Assembly: GCA_951800685.1 (NCBI GenBank)
Contig: CATOJY010000010.1
Coordinates: 29,141-93,140 of the forward strand
From: an uncultured Lachnospiraceae bacterium
Lineage (GTDB): Bacteria; Bacillota; Clostridia; Lachnospirales; Lachnospiraceae
Length of the DNA: 64,000 bases
Direction: 5' to 3'
Of the stretch, positions 27,750 through 36,600 are shown one piece after another. Position numbers and translations under genes: made by a program. The notes beneath the pieces were generated by a model. It ran no database searches. It was not told the origin of the DNA and saw nothing but the letters and a program-made list of their open reading frames with translations. Position 1 is the stretch's first letter; every line of letters begins with the position of its first letter.

Positions 27750-28895
27750 TCATTCTTCAAGGACAATCCAGACATTTCCTTTCTCCTGGCTCTCCACACA
27801 GGCCTCGATAAACTGCATCCCTGACAATCCGTCATTGACATCCGGGAAATCCATCTTCTCCCTGTAAGGCTCGCCAGCCTTCTGCGCACACAGACAATCT
27901 ATATAATTACAATAATGATTTGCCAAGGCGCCAAACCAGCCTTCACTGTGTCCACCGGGCATCCTGTCATAGGCGGCGGCCCTGCTGTCAATTACAGCAT
28001 CGCCTCTGTGGATCTCCATTCTACTTCCGTCTTCCATATAATAGAGAAGTTTTTCTCCTTCCTCCTGAAACCAGTGCAGGCTTCCCTTCTCCCCATAGAT
28101 CCGAATGCGCAGACCATTATCATGCCCAATCGCGATCTGGGATGCCCAGTAAGCGCCGGAAGCCCCGTTTTCATATTCCACCCATACTGCAGAATTGTCA
28201 TCCAGCTTTCTCCCTGGTACAGTACACTCCATTCTTGCCATTAGTCTGCGGATCGATAACCCTGTCATACGATGCACTGTGTTCTCAATATGAGTGCCGA
28301 TATCTGCAAGCGTGTTGGATCTGCCCGCCTGCTCCGGATCCAGCCGCCATGCGGCCTGTCTATTTCCAGTCATGTCCTCCTTCGCCAGCCAGCCCTGGGG
28401 ATATTCCCCCACGATGGTCCTGATCCGGCCGATCGTTCCCTGTTCCACCATGCTTCGGATCTGTTTGACTGCCGTATACCCGGAATAGACATAGGTCACC
28501 ATAAAGAGCAGTTCCTTCTGCTCGGCAAGTGCACACAGCTGTCTGGCTTCTTCCACCGACATTGCAAGCGGCTTATCACATACCACTGCGATCCCAGCCT
28601 CCAGAAATGTCCTGGCAATGATATAATGGGACACATTCGGCGTCACGATCACCACAAAATCAATCCCATCCGGCCGGTTCTTCTCCGCCGCCGCCATCTC
28701 TATGTAGTCTTTGTAGATTCTGTCTGCATCTAACCCCCACTCTTCTCCCGTCTGCCGGTTAGTCTCCTCTTTTCTGGAGAAACAACCCGCACATAACGCC
28801 GCCTTTCCATCCATCGCGATCGCTCTGCGGTGTGCTGGTCCGATCAAGGACCCCTTGCCCCCGCCTACCATCCCATAAGATAACATCCTGCTCAT
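27750..28895 (-). CDS. Gfo/Idh/MocA-family NAD(P)-dependent sugar oxidoreductase
   Basis: 381 aa. N-terminal Rossmann fold with GMVGGGKGSLIGPAHRRAI; the EKP-like catalytic motif appears as CDKPLA near residue 110; then the alpha/beta GFO_IDH_MocA_C domain (NTLADIGTHIENTVH). The start at 28895 has AGGAGG 9 nt upstream; 28886 is an alternative. It follows the ABC importer genes but is separated from them by a terminator-like hairpin and a structured spacer. A LacI-type operator upstream places it in the same sugar regulon (inference). Substrate unknown. Confidence 0.88.
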   Translation of the reverse strand: MSRMLSYGMVGGGKGSLIGPAHRRAIAMDGKAALCAGCFSRKEETNRQTGEEWGLDADRIYKDYIEMAAAEKNRPDGIDFVVIVTPNVSHYIIARTFLEAGIAVVCDKPLAMSVEEARQLCALAEQKELLFMVTYVYSGYTAVKQIRSMVEQGTIGRIRTIVGEYPQGWLAKEDMTGNRQAAWRLDPEQAGRSNTLADIGTHIENTVHRMTGLSIRRLMARMECTVPGRKLDDNSAVWVEYENGASGAYWASQIAIGHDNGLRIRIYGEKGSLHWFQEEGEKLLYYMEDGSRMEIHRGDAVIDSRAAAYDRMPGGHSEGWFGALANHYCNYIDCLCAQKAGEPYREKMDFPDVNDGLSGMQFIEACVESQEKGNVWIVLEE

Positions 28896-28938
28896 AACGC
28901 ATCTCCTCCTTCCATAGCCTTTCTTTCCGATCATAGAA

Positions 28939-28983
28939 ACAAAAGCGGGTGCCGCAAATTCTTACTCTTCACAGCACCCGCTT
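28939..28983 (-). terminator. Terminator/attenuator between the ABC importer and the Gfo/Idh gene
   Basis: AAGCGGGTGC/GCACCCGCTT, ten base pairs, followed on the minus strand by TTTTGTTTC. It lies only 43 nt before the Gfo/Idh start, where no promoter is visible, so that gene may depend on read-through. Confidence 0.8.
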
Positions 28984-28993
28984 ATTGTCTGCC

Positions 28994-29054
28994 ATCCTGT
29001 CAGATGCCCGCGAAATTCGCTTTCTGGACCCTGGTTTACAGGATCAGACATCTG
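28994..29054 (-). other. Interleaved complementary segments (possible pseudoknot or switch) upstream of the attenuator
   Basis: ATCCTGT (28994-29000) complements ACAGGAT (29038-29044), and CAGATG (29001-29006) complements CATCTG (29049-29054). The order 1-2-1'-2' is a pseudoknot or mutually exclusive pairing. A small GCGAA/TTCGC hairpin (29010-29020) lies inside. Not matched to a known riboswitch class. Confidence 0.4.
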
Positions 29055-29077
29055 TCTTTACCTCTGACATTTTTTGC

Positions 29078-29089
29078 TAAAACGTTTTA
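29078..29089. promoter_or_regulatory. LacI-type operator, perfect palindrome
   Basis: TAAAACGTTTTA, identical to the site at 37416-37427 before the first gene of the sugar operon; located just after the importer lipoprotein gene. Confidence 0.7.
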
Positions 29090-29100
29090 ATACCCCAAGA

Positions 29101-30198
29101 TTATTCGCTGAAGCCATGTGCGGCAAAATTATCCAGATAATCCTGTGCGTTGTCACCGTTTACAACCGTTCCACCGATCTTGATCCACTCGTCTACCGTA
29201 TTGCCGTTGAGAACTTCCACTGCTGCTTTCACACCTTCATAACCAGTACCGATCGCATCCTGGTCCATGGAAGCTTTCAGCTTACCGCCGAGAATCGCAT
29301 TACAGCCTTCTACGGCACCGTCGAAACCAGAGATAACTACATCGTCTGTCATACCAGCGTCATCTAATGCCTGCCATGCACCCAGCGCCATCTCATCATT
29401 CAATGCCAAAACTGCATCGATATCCGGATTTGCCTGGATCAGGTTCTCCATAATCGTCATCGCTTCGTCACGCTTGAAATAACCTGGCTGGGAAACGGTA
29501 AGTTCAATTCCTTCATACTTCTCCAGGATCGTCGTAAATCCTGCAACACGGTCTACAGAAGTCTGTCCTGCCGGATTACCTTCAATAATGACAACCTTAC
29601 CTTCATTGCCTAATTCATCTACCATATACTGTGCCAGATTCTCTGCAGCCGCCTCATTATCGATGCCTACAAATGTCTCAATCTTAGCGCCATTTGCCTT
29701 CGTGTTGATAGCAATGACAGGAATACCTGCCTCATTTGCCTTCTCAAGAGCAGGCACGATACCGTCAGAGTCCACTGGTGCGATACAGATCGCATCAACG
29801 CCTGCCTGGATCGCATCTTCCACCTGTTTGGTCTGCTCATCCAGAGACTGTGCTTCCATCGGCGCATACTCCACTACTGTGACACCCAGTTCGTCTGCTG
29901 CCTCCTGTGCACCAGATACCAGATAACGCCAGAAAGGAGTAGAAGAATCCTTGACCATAACAGCGATCGTATAATCTCCGCCTGCCTTCTCCTCTGAAGA
30001 TGCACTTTCTTCCTCTGCCGCCGGTTCTGCTTCTGCTTCTGTTTCCGGCTCACTTTCTGCCTCAGGCGCGCTGCTCTCTTCTTCCTGTGCAGGAGCCGGC
30101 TCCGCCGTGCTGCCGCCCTGATCGCTGCCGCCGCATCCTGACAATACAGATACTGCAATGAGTGTTCCTGTCAATAAAGCTACTAACCTTTTTTTCAT
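29101..30198 (-). CDS. Rbs-type sugar ABC transporter substrate-binding lipoprotein
   Basis: 365 aa. Signal peptide with lipobox LSGC (Cys near residue 22), then a Glu/Ser/Ala-rich linker to about residue 78, then a type-I periplasmic binding fold: YTIAVMVKDSSTPFW, ICIAPVDSDGIVPAL, VIAINT, GFDGAVEGCNAIL. The fold is that of ribose/allose/galactose-binding proteins. ACGGAGGAAGG precedes the ATG. It is the last importer gene, 102 bp after the second permease. The ligand is not predictable from sequence; the Rbs fold is compatible with a pentose or hexose. Confidence 0.92.
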   Translation of the reverse strand: MKKRLVALLTGTLIAVSVLSGCGGSDQGGSTAEPAPAQEEESSAPEAESEPETEAEAEPAAEEESASSEEKAGGDYTIAVMVKDSSTPFWRYLVSGAQEAADELGVTVVEYAPMEAQSLDEQTKQVEDAIQAGVDAICIAPVDSDGIVPALEKANEAGIPVIAINTKANGAKIETFVGIDNEAAAENLAQYMVDELGNEGKVVIIEGNPAGQTSVDRVAGFTTILEKYEGIELTVSQPGYFKRDEAMTIMENLIQANPDIDAVLALNDEMALGAWQALDDAGMTDDVVISGFDGAVEGCNAILGGKLKASMDQDAIGTGYEGVKAAVEVLNGNTVDEWIKIGGTVVNGDNAQDYLDNFAAHGFSE

Positions 30199-30300
30199 GT
30201 TCCTTCCTCCGTTTTCCGGGAATCTCCTGTCCCCAGGATAACTCCCTGATAATTTATTGCAAACTGTCTTATGACAAGTTTGTTTCTGTTTCCTTTACCT

Positions 30301-31248
30301 TTAACGCTCTATCTTTGCTGATTTCCTGTCGATCAAAACTGCTATAATAATTACCAGTCCGGTTACCAGCTTCTGGTACTCTGTCGCAATCCCCAACTGA
30401 TTCATACCATTCTTGATCAGGGTAAGCAGCACTGCACCGATCACGGTACCATATACATTACCTCTTCCACCGGCAAAGGAGATACCACCGATAGCCGCTG
30501 CTGCGATCGCATCATTTGCATAGGCTGTACCAATAGTCGCCTCCGCCGCATCTAACCGGGACACATAAACCACACCGGCCAATGCCGCGAACATACCGGA
30601 AAATGCGTAACACAACATCGTGATCTTATTGATGCTGATGCCGGAATACTTTGCGGAACTCGGATTCGACCCCGTCATATAGATCTGTCTCCCTGGAATG
30701 GACTTCTTTAGGAATAACGCCATAAGGATCAGACAGACCAGCGCAATCAGAATCGGCATCTGCACCTTGCCCACCAGTCTTCCTTTCCCGATCACCTTAA
30801 AACTGTCACTGAATCCGTTAAATACTTTGCCGTTCATGTACAAATAGGCAAATCCTCTACAAATCTGCGACATGCCGAACGTCACCAGAAATGCCGGCAG
30901 CTTAAAGACGGATACCATCGTCCCGTTCACCAGACCACATGCAATGCCAATCGTCATCGCCAGCAAAATCCCCAAAACAATACTACCCAAATCTTCCTGG
31001 AAGAAAAACCTGGCTGCCAGCACAGAAGAGATCGCCAGCACAGAGCCCACCGACAAGTCAATCCCACCGATCAACATCGTCATCATCATGCCAATCGCGA
31101 TAAATACATTTAAGGATGCCTGATTAAAAATATTCAGGATATTATTTACTGTCAGGAAATTCGGGCATGTGATGCTGAGTAACGCGGCGATGAGCAACAC
31201 TGCCAGCAAACGGGATAAAGTATCAGGTATGGCTATTTTCTTTTTCAT
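30301..31248 (-). CDS. Rbs-type sugar ABC transporter permease, second subunit
   Basis: 315 aa, multi-spanning, RbsC-like. GGIDLSVGSVLA near residue 65 and ARFFFQED after it match the family; the C-terminal AIGGISFAGGRGNVYGT block is the usual coupling segment. Its ATG at 31248 overlaps the stop of the first permease by one base, with AGGAGGG upstream. Two non-identical RbsC-type subunits suggest a heterodimeric channel, whereas E. coli RbsC is a homodimer. Confidence 0.92.
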   Translation of the reverse strand: MKKKIAIPDTLSRLLAVLLIAALLSITCPNFLTVNNILNIFNQASLNVFIAIGMMMTMLIGGIDLSVGSVLAISSVLAARFFFQEDLGSIVLGILLAMTIGIACGLVNGTMVSVFKLPAFLVTFGMSQICRGFAYLYMNGKVFNGFSDSFKVIGKGRLVGKVQMPILIALVCLILMALFLKKSIPGRQIYMTGSNPSSAKYSGISINKITMLCYAFSGMFAALAGVVYVSRLDAAEATIGTAYANDAIAAAAIGGISFAGGRGNVYGTVIGAVLLTLIKNGMNQLGIATEYQKLVTGLVIIIAVLIDRKSAKIER

Positions 31249-32192
31249 CACTTTTCCCTCCTGCTCATCACATCTACAAACACTACGCCCACGATCACCA
31301 GCCCAAGCACTACCATCTGCCAGGAATTCGGCATACCTGCAATATTCAGTCCACTTCTCAGGATAGTAATGATCAGCGCGCCGATCAGCGTATTCCACAC
31401 AGTTCCATTTCCTCCAGCCATCGATGCACCCGCCACCACTGCGCTGGCAATTCCATAGAATTCGTAGCCGTCACCCTGTCCAGGGTTAGCGCTTCCAAGT
31501 TTGGACGCCAGAAGCACGCCTGCAAGTGCCGCGGTCAATCCGCTGAAAGTATATACCAGGAATTTGCTCTTAGCCACATTGATCCCTGTCAGATGTGCCG
31601 CTGATTCATTGCCGCCGATCGCATAAATGTAAGTTCCTGTTCTTGTTTTTCTGGTAATCACGTGGAAAATAGCATACACCACTGCCGCAATGATTACACA
31701 GTAAGGCAGACCCCCCAGCTCTCCGCTGCCCAACAGTCTAAATTCCTCTGTATTGACAGAAACCGTAGCTCCCTTCGCCACCACAAGCGCCAAAGAATCC
31801 GTGATATTCCACATGGCCAGCGTGATGATAAACGGCGCCACATTATTCTTTGCAATAATCAGACCATTAACCGCACCTGCTGCCGTTCCTGCCAGAAGCG
31901 CGATCGGCACTACAGCGATCATCGGCATGCCGCCCTTAGAGAGTACAGCTGCCACCACGCCGGAGAAGCACATGATCCCGCCAACGGAAAGGTCTATCCC
32001 GCCTGTAATGATTGCTAGCAGGGAGCCAATTGACGCAATCGCCAGAAAAGAACACTGTCCCGCAATGTTGATCATATTACTTCCTGTCAGGAAAGTACCG
32101 GGTTTACAGACGATCCAGAACGCCAGCGTAATGACGAGCAACGTATAAATATTGCCTGGTACCCGCTTGAGTGCCACAGATATCCTATTCAT
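31248..32192 (-). CDS. Rbs-type sugar ABC transporter permease, first subunit
   Basis: 314 aa RbsC-like membrane protein with GGIDLSVGGIMCFSGVVAAV, GGNESAAHLTGINV and VVAGASMAGGNGTVWNT blocks. The start at 32192 has AAGGAGG upstream and overlaps the ATPase gene by 8 nt. Coupled to the neighbouring permease by another one-base overlap. Confidence 0.92.
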   Translation of the reverse strand: MNRISVALKRVPGNIYTLLVITLAFWIVCKPGTFLTGSNMINIAGQCSFLAIASIGSLLAIITGGIDLSVGGIMCFSGVVAAVLSKGGMPMIAVVPIALLAGTAAGAVNGLIIAKNNVAPFIITLAMWNITDSLALVVAKGATVSVNTEEFRLLGSGELGGLPYCVIIAAVVYAIFHVITRKTRTGTYIYAIGGNESAAHLTGINVAKSKFLVYTFSGLTAALAGVLLASKLGSANPGQGDGYEFYGIASAVVAGASMAGGNGTVWNTLIGALIITILRSGLNIAGMPNSWQMVVLGLVIVGVVFVDVMSRREK

Positions 32193-33687
32193 GCTTTTCC
32201 TCCTTTCCTGCCGCGTAACCGATGATCTCTTCCTGTGTCGTTCCTTCACCTGGCAGCTCTTTAACAATATGTCCCTCTCTCATCACATAAATCCTATCGG
32301 AAAGGGTGAGTATCTCCGGCAGATCAGAGGAGATCATAATAATGCCGGCTCCCTTACTTGCCAGATCGTTCATTAAGTTATGGATCTCTTCCTTTGCGCC
32401 AACATCGATCCCCCTTGTAGGTTCGTCGAAGATCAGGAAATCAGAGTCTGTACACATCCATTTGGCCAATACCACTTTCTGTTGGTTGCCGCCGGACAGA
32501 TTCTGTACCAGCATCTCCATATTCCCGGTATTTAATTTCATATCTTTACAGAATCCTGCTGCCACTTCTGTCTCTTTCTTTTCATTGATCCATCCAGAAG
32601 GGAAGAGTTTCTTTAGGGATGCACAGGTCGTATTTTTCTTGATCGACATAGATAACGCCAATCCATCCTCTTTGCGGCTCTCCGGTATAAATCCCATATG
32701 ATTCCTGATATTCAATCCCGGCGAAGGCTTCCGCAGCTGCTTGTCAAACAGCGTTACCTTGCCTTTTTTGATCGGATCGATTCCATAAACCGCATTCGCA
32801 AGTTCCGTTCTTCCCGATCCCACAAGTCCCGCTATGCCGACGATCTCGCCCTTCTTGACATGAATGCTGATATCTTCCAGTTTCCGGTTTGTCATATGTT
32901 CCACTCTGACCGCATCTTCTTTTTGTGCAGTGTTCTTTAAGCGAATTCTTGCATTACCAATCTCCCGCCCCACCATCATAGTGATCAGCTCGTCCATCGT
33001 GCACTTGTCAGCATCCCTTGTCCCGATACTCTTACCGTCACGGATAACCGTAATCCTGTTTCCCACTACTTTTAATTCCTGCAGTCTATGCGAAATATAG
33101 ATAATCGACACCTTCTGTTCCTGCAGACGTTTGATCGTACTAAACAACTGTTCAATCTCCGGGTCGCTTAAGGACGCCGTCGGCTCGTCCATGATCAGAA
33201 TCTCTGCGTCAATGGAAAGCGCTTTGGCAACCTCCACTAACTGCTGCTGTGCCACACCAAGCCTTGACACCTGTTCATATACATCGATATCCACCTGCAG
33301 GAAATCCAACATTTCCTGAGCCTTCGCATACATCTGCTTTCTGTCAATCAGACCGTACTTACTCCGCGGCTCTCTGCCCAGATAAATATTCTGTCCCACT
33401 GTCAGGTTCGGCATCAGGTTAAATTCCTGATAGATAATAGCAATATGCTTATCCTGTGCCTGTTTGGGATTGGAAAACTTCACTTCCTCTCCTTTATAGA
33501 TAATGCGTCCTTCATTCTGCTGATGGACACCCGCAAGAACCTTCATCAGTGTCGATTTGCCGGCGCCGTTTTCTCCCAGAAGCACATGCACCTCTCCCTC
33601 GTTCAGCTCAAACGTGACACCGTCCAATGCCTTGACTCCCGGAAATTCTTTCGTAATATTTTCCAGCTTTAAGATTTGCTTTCCCAC
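32185..33687 (-). CDS. Rbs-type sugar ABC transporter ATP-binding protein (tandem ATPase)
   Basis: 500 aa with two ABC domains. The first has Walker A LLGENGAGKSTLMKVL, signature RLGVAQQQLVEVAKAL and Walker B ILIMDEPTASL. The second has the degenerate GLVGSGRTELANAVYG P-loop, signature LSGGNQQKVVLAKW and FLIFDEPTRGIDVGAK. This is the RbsA/XylG/MglA architecture for monosaccharide import. It sits upstream of two permeases and a binding lipoprotein and 18 bp after the M24-fold gene. Confidence 0.95.
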   Translation of the reverse strand: MGKQILKLENITKEFPGVKALDGVTFELNEGEVHVLLGENGAGKSTLMKVLAGVHQQNEGRIIYKGEEVKFSNPKQAQDKHIAIIYQEFNLMPNLTVGQNIYLGREPRSKYGLIDRKQMYAKAQEMLDFLQVDIDVYEQVSRLGVAQQQLVEVAKALSIDAEILIMDEPTASLSDPEIEQLFSTIKRLQEQKVSIIYISHRLQELKVVGNRITVIRDGKSIGTRDADKCTMDELITMMVGREIGNARIRLKNTAQKEDAVRVEHMTNRKLEDISIHVKKGEIVGIAGLVGSGRTELANAVYGIDPIKKGKVTLFDKQLRKPSPGLNIRNHMGFIPESRKEDGLALSMSIKKNTTCASLKKLFPSGWINEKKETEVAAGFCKDMKLNTGNMEMLVQNLSGGNQQKVVLAKWMCTDSDFLIFDEPTRGIDVGAKEEIHNLMNDLASKGAGIIMISSDLPEILTLSDRIYVMREGHIVKELPGEGTTQEEIIGYAAGKEEKHE

Positions 33688-33705
33688 GCTTAACTCCTTT
33701 CGGAT

Positions 33706-34845
33706 CTATTCAACGACCAGAACCCCCGGCCGCCTTACGGTAACACCGTTCACTTGTGCCTCCACAGCAGGGAAGATAACTGGTTTGGTGATCATCAGAG
33801 GACCTTCTTCCGTTACGATAAATCCATCTTCCGTTTTCGTTCCCGTGATAGAAGGATTATAACAATAACACTGGTTCGGAAGGATTACGCCATGTCTGTC
33901 CTCAGTCACCAGATAATAGCCATTGGAATAACCCTGCGGGCCGCCCTGATGGTGCACTTTCCACATTTCTGGATATCCTTTCTGCGCGTACAGTTCCTTT
34001 GCCAGCCTGTGCGGTACGATATCGTCCGTACCAGCAGTCGTGGCTGCCATCATCTGATTCTCAATATCCAGTGTATCCAGATACTGCTTCATAAACGCCT
34101 CATCAGGCTCACCGAAGTTCACAAATCTTGTAGTCTTGGTCACCAGCCCTTTGTACCTGCCGTTGCAGGATACCATCATCCGTTTCCCTATCTTGTTCCC
34201 TGTCGGGATGCAGTGTCTGAAATCTAAGATACGCTCGTCTCCCGCCACCAGGAACAGCACCGGATCAATATCATACTTCCACAGCGCCGCATTGATGCGT
34301 CCGGCAATATCCAACTCCACATCCCCTGGCCGTACCTGCGCCAGACACTCTTCCAGCGCTTTCGAAAAAGTATCACCCAGATATTGATATCTGGCAATAT
34401 CGTTATCCGTCAAGCTGTACTGGCATGTCTCGATCAGCTCACTGGCATTCTCTGCACCAGGGAAGGCCACATCTGATCCATACCTTCCTTCTCCCACAAT
34501 CTCCTTCACTGAATCCAGGTTGTGGTCCTCAAACCAGTACCAGGTCTTGATCTCGAATCCCAGCTCTTCGATGTTTTCTTCCTTCACGATACGAGGATAT
34601 TCAATATTGTTTGCCAGAATATACTGTCCCCCTTCTTTCGTGATCACGATGGAAGTCACACCTTCTTCGCTGTATCTTGTGATGATATTGCTTGCGCCCG
34701 CTGTGATCCATGCGAAATTATTACTCTTGTTGATGATTACGGCATCCAGTCCTGCCTTCTCCATAGCCGCCTGCAGCCGTTTTACCTTAATCGCTATCTC
34801 TTCTTTTCTTCCCTGTATGGATTTATCTTCTCTATATTCCTTCAT
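33706..34845 (-). CDS. M24 pita-bread-fold protein lacking most metal ligands (creatinase-like)
   Basis: 379 aa. Creatinase-type N-terminal domain (to about 145) and M24 C-terminal domain. The substrate-side His (H211 in DFRHCIPTG), the HH pair 298-299 and Glu339 (TKTEDGFIVT) are kept. The other three dimetal ligands are replaced: Ser226 and Lys237 for the two Asp of the D-x-G...GY-x-x-D-x-TR motif, and Asn330 for the Glu of EPG. Family precedent is creatinase, which hydrolyses a C-N bond without metal. It is therefore probably not an Xaa-Pro aminopeptidase. It sits within the sugar operon between the dehydrogenase and the importer ATPase. Real function unknown. Confidence 0.82.
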   Translation of the reverse strand: MKEYREDKSIQGRKEEIAIKVKRLQAAMEKAGLDAVIINKSNNFAWITAGASNIITRYSEEGVTSIVITKEGGQYILANNIEYPRIVKEENIEELGFEIKTWYWFEDHNLDSVKEIVGEGRYGSDVAFPGAENASELIETCQYSLTDNDIARYQYLGDTFSKALEECLAQVRPGDVELDIAGRINAALWKYDIDPVLFLVAGDERILDFRHCIPTGNKIGKRMMVSCNGRYKGLVTKTTRFVNFGEPDEAFMKQYLDTLDIENQMMAATTAGTDDIVPHRLAKELYAQKGYPEMWKVHHQGGPQGYSNGYYLVTEDRHGVILPNQCYCYNPSITGTKTEDGFIVTEEGPLMITKPVIFPAVEAQVNGVTVRRPGVLVVE

Positions 34846-35026
34846 TTCCTGTTCCGCCTTTCCTGCTGTGTCCCCGCCGCAGTTTGGTTATCCTCCCTGC
34901 CATATACCGACGACTGTATTCTTTATAAATATCACCCTATCCCAGGATATCGTCCTGCAGAATCCATAATCTATGCGCACAATACCATATCTCCTGCTAT
35001 AAGACGGTTCTGCCTATATCCTCTGG

Positions 35027-36055
35027 TTATAGATTCGGATCTACCAGCACTTCCACGCCTTCCCCTCTTCTGAGAAGATCGATGGCCTCATGGATCTCCT
35101 CCAGCGGCAGCGTATGGGTGATCATAAAATCCAGATGCAAAAGCCCGGAATCCAGAAGCTTTACCGCTTGTCCAAAGGATGCGTTTGCCAGCCATGTTCC
35201 TAAGACCCTCGCCTCTTTATAGGTGATAAGGCTCTGCACGATATTTGGGTTGGCACGCGCATTGTTGCCCATCAAGAGACAGGTGCCCCCCTTGCGGATC
35301 ACATCGAGGGTCACAGGCATCTGATTGCCTACCACATCGATCGCATAATCTACCCCAATCTGGGTAAGTTTACTCACAACCTCCCGCACATCCTCCGCAG
35401 CCGGATCCACACAGACATCCGCACCACATTTTAAAGCGTACTCCCTGCGCATAGCATTGGGCTCTACGGCAATGATCGGCTTTGCGCCAGCCGCCTTCAG
35501 AAGCTGGATAAACAGAAGACCTACCGGGCCTGCGCCGACCACGCATACACTTTCCGCCGGGTTGACCCTGATCTTCGCCGCCCCGTTTAAGACACATGCC
35601 AACGGCTCTGCATAGGCCGCAATCGGTGTCGGCAATGTCTCAGGCAGCTTATAAGCCATCTTCTCCGCCACTCTGACATACTCGGCAAACCCACCATCTA
35701 CATCGATCCCCATGGCTTCGATCTTCTCGCATTCGTTCGGCAGATTATTCTTGCAGTAGTAGCAGGCGCCACAGTATTCATTAGGATTCACCACAAAACG
35801 GTCCCCCACCTGAAACTGGGTAACACTCGCTCCGACTTCCACTACACTGGCCACCAGTTCATGCCCAAGAATCGTTCCGGGGGTGGCAGGATATCCTGCC
35901 GGAACATTAGTCATATGTACATCTGTCCCACAGATAGAGCACACTTCGATCTTGCCAATCATCTGATCCGGCCGCTCAATCTTTGGCACAGGCACTTCTT
36001 TCAACACCAGACGCCCCTCGCCCTCGAAAACCGCTGCTCTCATCGTCTCCTTCAT
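35027..36055 (-). CDS. Zinc-dependent medium-chain dehydrogenase (sorbitol/threonine dehydrogenase-like)
   Basis: 342 aa MDR enzyme. Catalytic zinc ligands Cys42 (SICGTDVH) and His65-Glu66 (GHELVA); structural zinc cysteines 95, 98, 101 and 109 all present; NAD motif VVGAGPVGLLFIQL near residue 170. Likely oxidises a polyol or sugar secondary alcohol to a ketone. AAAGGAGG supports the ATG at 36055 (GTG at 36058 is also possible). Part of the LacI-controlled sugar operon, 15 bp after rbsD. Confidence 0.9.
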   Translation of the reverse strand: MKETMRAAVFEGEGRLVLKEVPVPKIERPDQMIGKIEVCSICGTDVHMTNVPAGYPATPGTILGHELVASVVEVGASVTQFQVGDRFVVNPNEYCGACYYCKNNLPNECEKIEAMGIDVDGGFAEYVRVAEKMAYKLPETLPTPIAAYAEPLACVLNGAAKIRVNPAESVCVVGAGPVGLLFIQLLKAAGAKPIIAVEPNAMRREYALKCGADVCVDPAAEDVREVVSKLTQIGVDYAIDVVGNQMPVTLDVIRKGGTCLLMGNNARANPNIVQSLITYKEARVLGTWLANASFGQAVKLLDSGLLHLDFMITHTLPLEEIHEAIDLLRRGEGVEVLVDPNL

Positions 36056-36070
36056 CACGTCACTCCTCCT

Positions 36071-36472
36071 TTAAAAAACTACACCAGATTCCAGGATTAC
36101 ATTGGCAAATGCTTTGCACTCCCCTGTTCTGATCACTGCTTTGCTGTCCGCCGACATTCTCTTAAATTCCTCATGCGGAACGGCAACAAGTTCAGCGCCT
36201 TCTTCCGCCATCCTTTTCTCCATATACGCAAGCAGCTCCGGGTTGGACTGCGCCATCTCGGTGGCGATCGTCGCTCTCTGGATCTTAAGTTCTGTCAAGA
36301 TCGTCTCCAGTACATCGATAAACTGCGGTAGTCCCAGCTTTACTGCCAGATCGATCCTCTCAACCCCATCCGGCACAGGCAGACCTGCATCTCCTACTGT
36401 CAGCGTGTCGAAATGCCCCATCTTTGCGATCACGCGAGAGATCTCACTGTTGATACAAGTTGTCTTCTTCAT
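36071..36472 (-). CDS. rbsD: RbsD/FucU-family sugar pyranase (mutarotase)
   Basis: 133 aa. Interconverts pyranose and furanose forms of a sugar. His20 and Asp28, the RbsD catalytic pair, are present in MGHFDTLTVGDAGLPVP. The start at 36472 gives the normal RbsD N-terminus; GGAGG lies 5 nt upstream of the AGGA-ATG. FucU homologues act on fucose, so ribose is not assured. It sits between the TIM-barrel isomerase and the dehydrogenase. Confidence 0.88.
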   Translation of the reverse strand: MKKTTCINSEISRVIAKMGHFDTLTVGDAGLPVPDGVERIDLAVKLGLPQFIDVLETILTELKIQRATIATEMAQSNPELLAYMEKRMAEEGAELVAVPHEEFKRMSADSKAVIRTGECKAFANVILESGVVF

Positions 36473-36600
36473 TCCTTCCTCCATTCCGAAGCATTACTCA
36501 TCTTAACCATATCTTTTTATTCCTGTGTTAGCAAACCAATGCCGCGCGCATCCGGCCGATACCGGAATCCTCCGGCCTTGCAGCTTGCCACAGCAGGCAC

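Noticed and set aside
33706..34845. Labelling the M24 protein as Xaa-Pro aminopeptidase
   Set aside because: Three of the five metal ligands required for that activity are replaced.
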